DNA from: Coccinella septempunctata
Taxonomy: Eukaryota; Arthropoda; Insecta; Coleoptera; Coccinellidae
Length of the DNA: 64,000 nucleotides
Direction: 5' to 3'
Assembly (NCBI RefSeq): GCF_907165205.1
Contig: NC_058194.1
Coordinates: 19,592,856-19,656,855, forward strand
Part shown: positions 34,709 through 47,739 of the stretch, piece after piece
Layout: each line of letters begins with the position of its first letter
Position numbering within the stretch: the first letter of the stretch is position 1
The notes under the pieces: model-generated
Seen by the model: only the letters and a program-made list of their open reading frames with translations
Told to the model about the DNA's origin: nothing
Databases searched by the model: none
Made by a program: the position numbers and the translations under genes

Positions 34709-36769
34709 TTCAAAAACTGAACACTTGATTCTCGGAAAGGAATTCCTACCACTGTTATCGATTCCGGATAAAATCAATATCGAAAATGAGCTAATAATAC
34801 ACCAAACAGCAACTGACAAAGCAAGTTCCAGTTCATCGATATCCACACGGAACTAATCAATTCGGTTGATGCAGCCCGATGCACCACCGTTCCCATCATT
34901 TAATATAATTCAATTAACAGTTGCGAAATCATGTCCAAACAATTCATCGCTGTCATAACCGAATAAAACAGCAAAACGCTCTCGAATTTCCATATTCATC
35001 CGGTCCGAAGTAAATCCGGATGATTCAAGGCTCGAAAGATCTACCACATCGTTAGTTACGCCGCGTTAAATTTAACTGTATTCTAAACTCGGAACATTAT
35101 TGTTATCCTCTCCATTTCAATTTCAACAGGTTTAATTTATTGGTCCGCCCGATGGTCTACGTTCTACGTGTTAAGGTGTCCGATGTGGTATATGGTAAGA
35201 AAGGAGTATCTCAACCAAGGAGGAATTTGATCGGATGCGAAAGGAATAATGAGATTTTTTTTCATCACAGACATGAATGGCCTCACACCTGAAAATTGAG
35301 ATTCATTCGAGTCAAAATAAATCATGGGAGTTATTTCTACCGTCCGTTTCATCCAATATTGGAGTCATATGGTTCATCCACAACCGTGAATCAATGGAGT
35401 GTAGAGAGAGAAAACTTCTAAAATCTAAAGATTTCTTTATTCCTCAGAAGCGCCACTTTATTTCCTAGGATTAAAACAAGTGAACATTTGATGTTTCATG
35501 GAAAAACTAGTCTGAAGGATGTGGTTTCCAAACGCTAGCATATCTCGAATTGTTTTTTAACTTTGAAAAAAATAAAAAGTGACTGTTTCAAGACTGTGTT
35601 GCGGGTCAATAAAAATATGAGCTGTCGCCAGGTGCTTTGCAGATATATACCTACAGATTAAATCGACTATAAGATTCTCATCAGAATGAATTTCAGGTTT
35701 CAGAGTTCCCTACAATTTAAGTTTTTGCTGGAAAGGTCCTATTCTTTGCTCTTGATTCAAAAACGTGATTCGAAATGATGGTTAATTGGATGAAGTTTTT
35801 CAATGGATTTTAGTCCCCAGTTGGTCCAAATCAGAAATGGATATTTGAAAAATTGAATTTTTCAAAGGTCATAGGGAAAAATCTTGGAGGAAATTCACAT
35901 TCCCTAAAGTAGCTAAATTTTCTGCAGCTCTTTGCTCTAGACCCATTTTGATAAAAATAAAATCATTGAACAATTCATCAAAATTCAATGGCAGTTATTA
36001 AAATTAAAAGCATGATAATTTTTCCTTAATAAGTTTCTGCTGTTAATGTTCCAACAAAGGAAATAGGTCCCACAATTCACCTTCGACTAATAACACACTA
36101 AATTTTCTGGAAATGAAGTGGTTACTCAATGAAAAAATTTGCTGGTTTTTTGCAATTCCATATTTTGAAATATATATCCATTAAAATTAAAACAAAATTT
36201 ATCAATAACAAAATTTAATTCGGTTATCAATAATAATCAGCCGTTTTACCAGTGGTATCGGCGGGTGAAATATATTTACCATAACTTTTCACTGGAACAT
36301 AGCTCATATGTGAAATTTGTAGAGATAGGAGTGGGATGGCAGAAAGTCATCCTAGAAGGGTAACTAACATCTTTAATTTTCAGATAATAAGTCAATCTAT
36401 ATGATTTTTTCAAAATCGTGTGACAGATGACAACGGAAAATACGTGGAAAATGGCACATCAGAAGATGAAAATTGCGTTAAGACACAGAATATCCACTTT
36501 CAAAATTGCATAGCCTCTTTGAAGACGAATTTTTTTTTGAACGCACGTTATTTGCAGTGTGGATCTTTAGAGTTTGGTAGATAAACAAAATTTGTTGGAA
36601 CCCAGAAGTTCCTGTTTTGATTGTAGATTTATATTTCAATTGAATTGATGATTTTTTCAAGAAATAGCTGGTGATTTCCATAATGTCATTCGTCAAATTT
36701 TTTCAGGTGCAAATAAATAGCATAATAAATTTTCCTTTTTTCCTGTTTGATAATATCGTTCATTGTATA
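34709..36769. other. Unique-looking DNA plus a repeat shared with 61.5 kb
   Basis: The part 34860-35160 is somewhat GC-richer and not repetitive here. Around 36040-36460, blocks such as AAATAGGTCCCACA and a later TGACAGATGACAACGG stretch resemble 61500-61695, so an unbounded dispersed repeat is present in both places. No gene was recognised. Confidence 0.4.
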
Positions 36770-37302
36770 CAGGGTGATTCATAACTATTGAGCGAAGGCT
36801 AAGGGCAGATTGTTTTGACCAAAATATGGCGATAGGACCAAATATACCTATATAAAATATTGCTGTGGAAAAAGATAGAGGGCGTTGATTTTTTTTTCGT
36901 TTTTTGCTAATAATTTCACTGTATACTTTTTCATCCGTTTTTAAGAAAAACACAATTGAACAGTTCAGAGCATCGGAAGGGGATTCGAAGTAACGATTTA
37001 TTTATTTAATATATTTATTTCGACGATAAAGCATAATTGAAAACAATGTAACATAACAAGAAAAAACTTAAATTAAATGTTCTACGTGGCCTCCTCCGAC
37101 TTCTATGCCTTTTCTAATTCTTTTAATAAAGGACTTTCGAACTTCGAAGAAAATAGTATTCTGTCCCCTTATAGAAAATTCAACTTTAACGCCCTCTATC
37201 TTTTTCCACAGCAATATTTTATTGAGGTATATTTGGTCCTATCGCCATATTTTGGCAACAATCGGCCCTTAGCCTATGTCCCAATAGTTATGAATCACCC
37301 TG
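36770..37302. repeat. 533-bp MITE with CAGGGTG ends
   Basis: The left end CAGGGTGATTCATAACTATT pairs with the right end AATAGTTATGAATCACCCTG; TATA and TATAT flank them. Inverted arms of about 140 bp include ATGGCGATAGGACCAAATAT and GAAAAAGATAGAGGGCGTT with their partners. The middle is noncoding. Confidence 0.88.
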
Positions 37303-38943
37303 TATATTGATATGGGAAATGGTTTGGCCGTATATAGCTAAATGAAATAAATAAATATGTATCTACTTTTGTCTCACTTACCACTAACTAATGAACCTAC
37401 TAATAAACTTTTGAAATAGAAAAAGAAACGAATCCTCCTATGAACGCAAATTGAAATATCGTATGTCCAACAATACATGTGTCTGTATATCGTGAAGAGT
37501 CTTGTGATTTTAGCTTCTTTCATCAATCGAGAGATGAACTAAAATCACCCAATGTCACGAACAATCAACATTTCTCTAGAGCTCCATACCTACAGCTCAT
37601 AGGACAAGATCTCAACTTCAGCAATGAAAACCGTGTTTTTCATTCCTCTCCAAACTTATAATCACCAAATTTAACACAGTGAAGACATCATGCTAAATGC
37701 TAGTCACGTTTTACATTCTTTATGGCCCGCATGTGACAAAGCATTAACAGTTATGGTGTGAGAATTACTCACCTATAAGAAGAAGGGGCAGAACTTCATT
37801 GGCACTCACCTAGAAAAAATTAACAAATGTAAAATTCCTGATGTTAGAAAGCGAATACTACAATACTGCGATCAATACGGGTGGAAAGGTTTGTCGTGAC
37901 TTTTTCTGCAAAATACTCCGATAAACCAAACTGTAATCAATTATATTTATTCATGAGAGAAATTGTCAAGGTATAATTGAAACTACTATCTCTGAGACTG
38001 AAATGGGTTCAAATTTTTTTCCAATTAGGTATGTATAGGAAGATAAGAGGGATATGAGATATTCTACAATCATAAAGCAAAAACATCTAGAAATTACTCA
38101 TAGATCACTACTGATTAACTGCTCCAGAATAGTTGAGGTTCTGAAATTTTGAGAGTGTTCCAAAAGTTTTCATTTCAAGTAATTCATTCGAAGTGCCTAT
38201 TTGTAGAAGAATCACTATACTCAAAAAATTCTAAAAATGAAGTTTAGTAAACTTTTCTAATATAAGAGAGTAAACATTTGATTTCTCATAAATGAACTTT
38301 TGCAACGGTCACAAATTGTCTGGACTACTTATAGCTAGAAAAGTCTGTCGAAACAGCAACAGTCTCTATCAAATTTTTTAAACATAAAAGAACTCCTCCA
38401 TGGATACTAAACTCGATCTAATCTGAATGAAATGAAAACCTTAAATTACTTCTTCTTCACTCAATAATATTTGCTAGCGTTCAATTACCTTTCTGATTCC
38501 CAAAATTTTTAGTAAGTTATCACTTCATATGAAAAACTATTATCTTAACTAAAGAGAGTGAAAGAGAAAGAATGAATGAAGGGATCTTCAGGTTATTGTT
38601 CACTGTATAATTCTATCAACAAGTGTTCTCTCATGTTGAATATGCAGAAATCGTCCAATACATAAATATTTATGTAGAAAGATTTATGTGTATATGTATA
38701 GTAGCAAATAAAATGCATGTCCACGTGACTCTGCTGCTTATTGATGGCAGAAATAATAAGCACATAAGATTGCTATATCTTAGGCAGAAATTTCTACCAT
38801 TTGACCCATGATTTTGTTAAGTGTAGATTGTATTTTTTATATTGTTTAAAATATTGGGAATTATGTCTGAAGTGGACTCGTGAAACTTCTTCTCGAGAAA
38901 AAGTTTTTATATAAATCTATCAGGTCACAGAACTTTTTATATA
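37303..38943. other. AT-rich DNA, nothing recognised
   Basis: No gene, tandem array or bounded element was found. Confidence 0.4.
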
Positions 38944-39550
38944 CAGAGTGGGCAAAATTCGTTGTCTACTGAGAGGATCCCGAGAACTATAAGAGCTAGA
39001 AGAAAACGGATGACACATTTCCGTTTCGGAAACAAAGAATGGTGAAAACCGCAGCATCCTACGATACTTCGTTTTTGAGTTTGACAAAGTTACAAATCTG
39101 AAACTTGAAACTTTTACAGGCACTTTTTTAAGTAGAATCCACTAATGAGCTCAAAATATCTTTTTATTTCGAATCATTAGGTGAACTTCAATTTTTTTAA
39201 ATGCAAACTTTCATTGAATTTGTTATTTTTGAATTGAAAAAAACTTTGTTGTCAGTAGATTGTACATATGAAAGTACCTAAGAAGGTTCTGTAACTTCAA
39301 AGATCTGTAACTTCAAAGATCTGTAACTTCAAAGATCTGTAACTTCAAAGACAAAAAAGTTATGAGAACTTTTCGGAATCGTCAAAATCTCAATTTTTGT
39401 TTATAACTCGAAATCTAAAAATGATAGGCCGATTCTGTTTTCAGATTTGGATTAGTCATGAAAAAAGAGCTAGAGAATGTGTCATCCGTTTTCTTCTAGT
39501 TGCTATAGTTCTGGAGATCCCATCAGTAGACAACGAATTTTGCCCATCCT
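38944..39550. repeat. 607-bp MITE with CAGAGTGGGC end
   Basis: The left end CAGAGTGGGCAAAATTCGTT pairs with the right end AACGAATTTTGCCCATCCTG. The inverted arms reach GAAAACGGATGACACATT and its complement. A second copy starts at 63620 and runs off the window. This copy holds a private 16-bp tandem expansion at 39291-39351. Confidence 0.85.
39291..39351 (+). repeat. 16-bp tandem repeat, about 3.8 units
   Basis: GTAACTTCAAAGATCT is repeated three times and then starts a fourth time. The related copy at 63.8 kb has the unit once on the opposite strand, so the expansion is specific to this copy. Confidence 0.9.
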
Positions 39551-40503
39551 GGTTCAATCTGGAACATAATGAAAACTACATTTTGAGGAAAACCTCTCGG
39601 TAATAACAAACCTATATTGAAATTTCACGAGTTTTGCAATTTGAAACACATTTCGAATTGAAATTGAAAGAGGCAAAAACAAAACTCCGCGTTTATCTGC
39701 AGTAGGCGATCAACATTCACCATATCTCGCATGTCCAACACAAATTCTCCATTCCCTTTTCATACCTCCGATTGACACGTTCCGGAAATCGAACAAAGTC
39801 GGTTTAATAACTTCCTGAATGACCCATGTTCCAGCATATTTTCCCTGTTTTCGTACTGCACAAGCACAATGCCACACCGTAGTGATTGCGCCAGGCAGCA
39901 GAAGCGTACGGGAGTTCGATGTACTTTCTCCGCGATAGGCTATCGCTTTACGAAACCCATTTCACACTCCAAGAACTCACTTTCAGCCGTTCGAAGGACG
40001 AGCTGTTCATCCTAGCTCCTAAATAACTGCACACAAGAACTTGACTATGAGTGAGCAGAAATTGAATCATATTAAAAGTAGATCTACCTTTGGGCCTAAA
40101 ATGAATAGTGTTTAAAATTCAAAAGTCCATAAAAATGGACTTAACCAACCGATTAAAAAAGTTCAGGACATGCCATTTGAAAAAATGAACTTATTGACAT
40201 TTTTGAAGGTTATTCTCGAAAAATTGCACTGTCCTTCAGACCAACTGTAGGGTGATACGAAAAACTGAAGAAGACTTGAAAACTCCTCAGAAATTCATTG
40301 AAAAAAAATCATAGATTTATATCGAATGGTTTTAGAGATATGATCTCTAGTTGAAACCATCATAACCATGAAATCACAAATTACACGCTAGTGTAATTGA
40401 TTGTTAGCTATAACAATCTTTTTCTGTAATCTGTGGATGAAATTTGTCAGAAAAAGTGGCCTATAATAAAAACGAACACAGATAAATGAGGACAATTAGG
40501 GGT
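39551..40503. other. Unique-looking DNA, nothing recognised
   Basis: The part 39640-40010 is slightly GC-richer. No protein-family resemblance was seen. Confidence 0.4.
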
Positions 40504-41935
40504 GTGTAGCAGGGGGAAAATCTGCAAGAACCACCCTCTCCTGAGGGGGAACAAGTATGGGGATTCTCACTCTCCTGAGCTCGAGACCCACTAAAAACCC
40601 TTAACTGCTTCTTCACAGGTTCCGGGCATTTTGCCTATTAACCAGTTGATCATAGTCGTGTTGATAGTTGTATGCTGCCTATATCTTTTATAGGTTAAGC
40701 TCTTCTTTGGTTACTTTTTAAATCCTTAACTGATCTCTCGGCCTTCGGTGGCAGGTTCTTGACCTTCTAGCTTCTTCTGTTGGATCGTAGTCGACTAATC
40801 TTCGTAGTTCCTCATTTGGATGTTGTTTGGCTTTGTCTAATATCCTTTCCGCCGTTCTCTTCATAAATTCTGTAACTGGTTTCCATTCCAAGTCCTTGTA
40901 GATTTGTTTGTTCCTAACATACCAGGGTACATCCATCGCCATTTTAAGGAATTTATCCTCTTGATGTGGGTCTTGGCTGCGAAGCCCCATGCCGCCCATC
41001 CATATGTGAGTTGTGGTCGCGCGATAGTTTTACTCATCGTCAACTTGATGTTCTTATGCCTATGAGTGGATAAAGTCTACTCATTGCGGCTTTTGTTTTA
41101 TCAACTGCACATTTGATGTGGATTTTCCATGTTAGTCCTCTGTCAAGCTTCACTCCTAGGTAGGCTTCATTTTCCCTTTCAACCTCTTCTCCATCAACTT
41201 CAAGGTTTTCTTCCATCCTCAATCTTCTCTTTTGCAGTAATATTGCTTGAGTCTTTCTTCCATTGATTTGGATTTTCCATTTGATGCACCATTTGAGTAA
41301 TTCATCTATGGCTTCCTGCAGTCTCTGGTGTATGATCTCTGGGCGTCGATGTCTGAACGCTATTCCTGTGTCATCTGCGTACAAGGTGAGCATATTTCTA
41401 GCATTCTTCGGGATATCATAAACGTATATTACGTAAAGCAGAGGTCCAAGTACCGATCCTTGAGGCACTCCCGCTTCCAATTGTCTGGTTTGAGAGGTTG
41501 CTCCATCTATCTTCACATAAAAGTTTCTATCCCTAAGATAGTTCCTTATAATCTTGCACAGCTTGGTCGAATATCCTGCTTTATTCATCTTGCAGATTAT
41601 ACCTTCGTGCCATACTCTATCAAAAGCTTTCTCGATATCCATCAAAACTAATCCTGTGGCTCGTTTGGTCTGCATTCCTTCGGTGACGTATTCTATGAGC
41701 CGTAGCAATTGAAGTTCAGTCGAATGTTCTCGTCGAAATCCAAATTGTTCGGGTGGAATTATCTTCAGCATTTCTGTTTCCTCATTCAGCCTTTTAGCGA
41801 TAACCCTCTCGACTCGATTTTTCCTAGTGCTGATAGTAGGCTGATTTCTATAATTTTGAGGAAATTTCCGTTCTTTTCCAGGCTTGTTGAAAACTATCAT
41901 TTCTGCAGTTTTCCATCTCTTTGGGTGAATACAAT
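40504..41935 (-). pseudogene. 5-prime truncated Jockey-clade LINE copy
   Basis: This minus-strand fragment corresponds to about 55812-57297 of the full-length Jockey element, from within the reverse transcriptase to the 3-prime untranslated region. A 299-codon frame (41040-41939) retains QFGFRREHSTELQLLRL, LVLMDIEKAFDRVWHEG, GVPQGSVLGPLL and LYADDTGIAF. Deletions near 41030-41060 and 40960 shift the frame into a second ORF (40718-40999). The 3-prime end stops at the CCCTGCTACAC block with no poly-A visible. It is highly similar to the full copy, so the insertion is fairly recent, but it cannot be functional. Confidence 0.9.
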
Positions 41936-42200
41936 ACACTTTCGGCCCACCCTATTAAGTCTAAAATAATTCTAGTTTATGCGCCAATTAGAATTCGAAT
42001 CATTCTCCTAGTCCTAAATTTCTAAAAGTTACCGACCGATCGACTGTTCACCTTGTATATCTGAGGTAGAATTATTTCGAATTAATTCCTTTTTGTCGAT
42101 TCTATCCGATTTTTCAATTTTAGGTATAAATTGCAATAATTATTGAAGAACTCAATTTTGGGTCTATTGCCATCAAAATAATGCATGACTTGATTTGATA

Positions 42201-43395
42201 CAGGGTGAGTCTTTGACTCGTACAAATATCTAAACAGCAGATTCTTGAGGTCAGAAGAAACACTTTTTTTTACCTTTTTTCCGAATCGGCTCGGTTTAAA
42301 AGATACAGGCTGTTGAAAAACCATAAAAAGTTTTATCGCACAATCGGTTTTATCGAATGGGGTATTTTCCTAAATTTCAAAATATATTTTTTTCGAATTT
42401 TAACATATTGCATTTTGTCTGTATTCGATTACGAAAATTCTAATTTCAGAAGTGCTCTTGTGAACATTCTACGTCATTTTTACAATCCGGCAACGCCCAT
42501 TTGTGTCAGTAATGGTCATGAAAGTTTTCTGATCACCATAGATGTAATAAATATCAAGTTTGATGATCACATTATACACATTTGACAAGAAAAACACACA
42601 ATGACACAAAATGTCATCGGTTTTAGGAAGGTAAAGACACAGATTACAGAAACAATTTTTTGTAATCTGTGGATATCTTCTCGATCGGTTCCAGTGTTGT
42701 CGAATTAACAAAAATTACTATATTTAAATAAAGGCATTCTACGTCACAAGTTTCACATAGTCGAAGTTTCGAAGGGTGTATTTCTGAAATGTCTGAATCT
42801 TGAAGCGAATCTTTTACGTGTTGAATAACTAGTAGAAAAGGCTTTCCATAAATAATCTCAAATTCGGTTTTGGAGTTTTAGGAAACTTGCCCATTGAATG
42901 AATTTCGGAATATGGTTATCCATTTATTTGATTAATCTTTTTCGAACACATGATTGTCAACCACGTCTTCCAGTTTTCTCATTATGACCATTACGTACCA
43001 TAAAAATACCAAAAATTCAAAGAACCCAACTCTTGAAACTAAGTTGGACGCTATCTAGTGAATATTTTTAACGTTTTGTAAAATTTAAGTATTCTTCATA
43101 TTGTCTCGTATAATGCGCCGTTTTAGAGTAATTTGATGTTCAAGAATTAAAAAGTATCTATGAAATTCGAAAAATTGGGTACTTTGACCGAATGCAACCC
43201 TTTTGAAAAGACGTGTGTCGCAGATTTAGCTAGTTATTGTGAAGGTTATTTTGTTTTTCCAGGGGTGGCACAGCTCATAATGAAAATTCAAAAAGGCTAT
43301 ATCTTTTTATCAAGGTCGAATAGGAAAAAATGGTATGGAAAAAAATGTTTCTTTTGACCTCAAGAATCTACTATTAAAATATTTGTCTCACCCTG
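42201..43395 (+). repeat. Family-1 element carrying a nested insertion
   Basis: It begins CAGGGTGAGTCTTTGACTCG and ends with TATTTGTCTCACCCTG; the last arm has lost the GAGTCAAAGA block. Family-1 homology runs to AAACCATAAAAA near 42329 and resumes near 42900 at TTTCGGAATATGG and ATTTGATTAATC. The intervening block is a different repeat (see 42340-42893). Confidence 0.8.
42340..42893 (+). repeat. Nested repeat shared with the 3.2-kb transposon
   Basis: The segment matches 53965-54395 on the opposite strand. Matches include TTTCTAAATTTCAAAA near the start, TTTTAACAYATTGCATT, CGATCGGTTYCA, GTCGAATTRACAAAAATTAC, AAGTTTCGAAGGGTGTAT and the end GGAAACTTGCCCAT. Its presence as a clean interruption of a family-1 copy indicates an element of its own, possibly with short GAATGGG / CCCATTG ends. 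Confidence 0.7.
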
Positions 43396-45849
43396 TATAG
43401 AAGTGGCTTATAGGCTTGATAAGCTAAAAAGCAGAGTTCGATATTATGTACAGAATATTTATTAATACCTAAAATCCAACACTGTTGCTAGAATCGAAAT
43501 TTACATCCTATTGAATTCTAAAACGTGCCTAGATAAAAGCTAAGTATTTCATGCAGTAACGAAATTGATGGAAAAATGCGTGATGAGACCATATATTTTT
43601 AACGGCATATTAAGTTTCTCGTGCAACAGAAATGATAGTATTAGTTCAGAAGATGGTCATTACATTTCAGTTAAATTTTTCGCATACCAGTCGCGGTTGA
43701 AACAAATGATGAAGGAGTTCATCAACTATTACCGCCGATGAAAACGAGTGGAGAAGTTAATAATACGATATTAATGGGTAGAAAGCTTTCGGTTCTTTTC
43801 CTCATTGTGTTCATCACGCCAATAAGAAAGTGAAAACACTGTTTTGCTCACAATGATAACAGAATTATCTGGATGGGTCCTAGATTGTTCGAACTCACTT
43901 TTCTATGAAATTGAATGTTGCGAAGAGAAGAATTTCAAATAATTGTAGGTGTCGTCCCAACTGAAACAGTTCATGCTCTGTTAGAAATGGTCAAATAAAT
44001 GATATTTAGTCAAGGAAGTCGTTGCTTCCTTTTTATGTGCTCCATAGTTCCAGTTACCATCCTGTAGATTCCAACACATTAATTTTTTTACCTTATTATG
44101 GAATGAGTGTTCGATTCACTTACGATGTCTTTAGAGTATAAATTATACTCAGTGAAATTGTGTATTATCCAAAATAAATAAGTTTTTACACTTGATTAAG
44201 TGATAGAGTCTCACATCAAGGATGAAACAACAGCATTTGTAAAATACTTCAATAATATGAAATCCGACAATACAACACATTATGTTCGATGCGATTTGAA
44301 TCCAGTAAACAGGGATATACCCTTTCGAATTCCACAATCATAACCCATTAGGTATACCACTGTAAAATTGGAATTTCTGCTGACTTCAGAGCGATAAATT
44401 TTTCTCGATTTAACACATCAGATTTGAAATAAACAGAACGATCGATAACATCAGTCCTTGGCTTCATCGAGGAAGGGAAACCACACACAAACTCTATTTA
44501 GGAGTATTATTAATAATCTTAACTGCTTTCGGAATCCCTCAAATTAAAACACGGTCACCGGAACTTGACGTATCTGATGTTGGTTTCTTCTATTTTAGTG
44601 TTCAACTTAGTACGAGTGGCATCTGATATTTATAGAAAGACATGTCATAAAACAGCGGAGCTTGGAAGTGAATTATTTTTCATTGTTTGTATTGTAAATA
44701 CTTTGTGTCAGATAGGGGACTTTGAATTATAAATACGAAGACAGATTCAAAAATACAAAAAGTTTACTTAAAACATATGCGACAATTTTTGAATGAAACT
44801 TTTTTTAATGGACTGGAATTATTCATATATTCTCTCGAACTACAAACTAAATGTTGGGAAGAAACTCGTTTCAAGCAAGATTTTTCTAGTATATAAACAG
44901 TATTGAATAGTTGCGAAAAAATTTAAGGGGTGAAAAAAAATATGGTTCTTCCATAGAATTTTTTTAGCAGGCCATGCTTTAATACAGCTACCTAAAGATA
45001 GCACCTGAGGAGATATTTTTTCTTCGAAAGTAGAAAATTGACATAAGGGACATTGAACAGATATTTATTGCTGCAAAAAGGCAATAAACTAAAATGCTGG
45101 TGTTGCAATCACACAAATTTGTCACTTTTCATATCGAAATAATAGAAGATATCAAAATTGTAAATATCGAAGTATGTATTTTGTTTGAAATCAACTCATG
45201 TCACAATATTTTGTAATTGTAACAAATTATTTGATTCTGACCCAATTCCAGAAACTTCAATTATAATTTGATCGTCTATTGAAATTTTAAATCCTCCATT
45301 AAACAGAGTATATACCTCGTTTGATGAAGGTTTGAAATTTTAATGGAACATTGAATTATAATCGACTTTCCTGGGCAATTGGAATGAATCCTGCATCAGA
45401 CAGTGTATATGTATACCTCGTTTAATCGAGGCTCAAAATTATTTAATGAAACATTGAATTACAATTGACGTTCCTGCAACTGAGCGTTCGCTGATGCTCA
45501 CACGAACCATCTACGATATTTATGATCAAAAACCTTGAAATTGTCAAGATTGTGAATAAAACTCAGTTCTCTATCATATCATACTTTTACTTAACCACTG
45601 AGGGTTGAATAATATATAATATATAATGAACATTATAATCTAACAAAATTGCTATGAATTTAAAAAACCACTAGAAACCACAAAAACAAGAATTTAACCA
45701 ACACTTACGAGGATGTATTGATATCTAGTTAGCCTAGACCAGTTCCATGCATAAAAAAAATATTGCGTTACCATAGCACCGAACAATGACTCATTAGAAG
45801 TTTCAGTGTGAAGTTTGAGGTAAAAAAAGTAAACCAGAGTTACGCAATC
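43396..45849. other. AT-rich DNA with minor repeats
   Basis: Near 44925-45035 there is a diverged relative of the TTAA-bounded MITE (TTAAGGGGTGA, then GCAGGCCATGCTT and TAAAGATAGCACCTG). At 45310-45490 a unit of about 102 bp is duplicated (ACCTCGTTTGATGAAGG against ACCTCGTTTAATCGAGG). No gene was recognised. Confidence 0.45.
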
Positions 45850-46545
45850 AAAGAAAGAAGATGTGCACCGCTCGATTTGAAAACGATGTAGACTTCTTAA
45901 ACCGAATTATTACTTTGGATGAGACTTGGGTACACTTCTACGATCCTGAAACAAAGCAACAATCGATGGAATGGTGACACTCTGGTTCTCCAAGACCAAA
46001 AATCTGCTGGAAAAGTTCTTGCTTCAGTTTTTTGGGATTGCCATGTAATCATGATTGTTTTTTTGTATAAGGGTAGAACAATAATCGGAGATTACTATTC
46101 GACATTACTGACCACTCTACGGGAAAAAATTAAAGAGAAAAGACGCGAAAAGCTATCCGAAGGTGTTTTATTTTTGCAGGACAACTCCCCTGCACACAAA
46201 TCTCATGTTGCCATGCAAAAAATTCGTGATTTAGGGTTTGAATTACTAGAATACCCCCATTATTTACCAGATTTGGCTCCATCCGACTATCATCTCTTTC
46301 CTCAATTGAAAAAAAGTTTAAAAGGTCGTAAATTTTCTTCTATGGGGAGGTTATAAAAGCTGTGGAGGCCTGGTTTGCAGAGCAAGAAGAAACAATTTTT
46401 TTGAAAGGTCCAGAGACGTTGCAGGTTCGCTGTAATAAATGTATCCAATTAAGAGGAGAATTTGTTGAGTAATAAAATATTTTGACATTTTAATTTTGTT
46501 TGGTTTCATAGTAGGCTAAGAATTTTTCAATATATTTTCGTATAT
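45850..46545 (+). pseudogene. mariner transposase relic, longer copy of edge element
   Basis: The trail starts with ARFENDVDFLNRIITLDETW, which holds the first catalytic Asp, then YDPETKQQSMEW and an in-frame TGA. It continues to DCHVIMIV, LQDNSPAHKSH (second Asp) and YLPDLAPSDYHLF (third Asp). About seven codons later a base change shifts the C-terminus out of frame (MGRL, stop). The noncoding tail to 46545 matches the tail of the copy at 1-543. The N-terminal DNA-binding half is missing upstream of 45850. It is defective at several points. Confidence 0.88.
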
Positions 46546-47739
46546 ACCTCTCAGGCAAAAAGGCGCCAAAGTCAATTTACTAGGTATATGCCAAAGCTCA
46601 GTTTTTTCGTTACTTATGGCAATATATTCTTATACATCACGTTTCGATACAGGATATGTCAAAAAAAAATCTGAATTTCAAAATTCATCATATTAGTTTT
46701 GTAACAAAGTATTTTTAACACAGTCACACAAAAATGTTAAGGGAGGGGGCGGTCATTCATCATGAATCACTCTGTACAAAAGTCATTAAAAACCGATTAA
46801 TACTACACCCCTTCAACGAAAATCGCAAGTCTCAAGACCAACATCAGAGAACCCTACTTTATTTTTCTTTCTGCTGAAAACGACACCCCCCATTTTGGGA
46901 TATCAAACCGACTACCCGTACCATTTCCGGTTCATTTTCCATAACGATGAGTGGCTCAGATTTCCCCGCGAATTTCCTGTCATCCCTCGGATTTTCTCAT
47001 CATGCTTATTATGTTTTCCGAGGATTCCGCCATCGGAAAGTTCCTACCTCCCCTAGTGTTATTTCAACGCATTGCCCTCGCAATATTGGAGTATTATCGA
47101 ATGTGCATTTCAATTCGCCCGAACCTGTGTATAAGAATTCGTTGAACCGTGTATTTCGAAAACCTACAATATGAATTCGAACGTGACGAAAATGTAGTTG
47201 GAGATGGGGTGGCCCCTAGCTGATATATCAGCGCAAATAAAATTATTGATAGGAAGTAAATCTAGATACTTTTCTCGTGCATGATCGGAATTCGAGAAGC
47301 ACAAGCCTGCAGGTCTACCATTGGGTGAATTGTCATCAGAAAATGTGTTCCATTTTGGTTGAGACCAGTGCTATCCACTTTGTTGGAGCATCAGTGCTAG
47401 GCTTTTTATAGTTGGTGTCTAACAGAAAACGAAAGAGGAACTTTCAGGAACTCCGTCGGTATTTCAAAAGCCATTTTGAAAAGCCGGCTATTTTGGGTGC
47501 TATCATATGAAGAGCTGTCATTTTTTGACATATGACAACTAAAGACTAAGTCATGAAAAATGGAATAACGTAGGTTTCAACACCACATTGGAAGTGTGAG
47601 AATTCATTATGAAGTTGTGTAAAATTGGCTCTTGTATGTATTTGAAATGCCCTGTTCACATTTTCCTACTATATAAAAGTATATAGGTAGCGGGTTGATA
47701 CACACTTATGATCCCGATAGCTGCCAGATATACTTCAGG
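46546..47739. other. No recognised gene; one orphan repeat end
   Basis: ATGAATCACTCTGTACA near 46761-46778 resembles the end of the MITE at 36770 but has no partner. The part 46790-47220 is GC-richer with two overlapping ORFs that have no recognised motif. Confidence 0.4.

Noticed and set aside
39291..39351. CRISPR-like short repeats
   Set aside because: The units are contiguous without spacers and sit inside a MITE in a eukaryotic genome.
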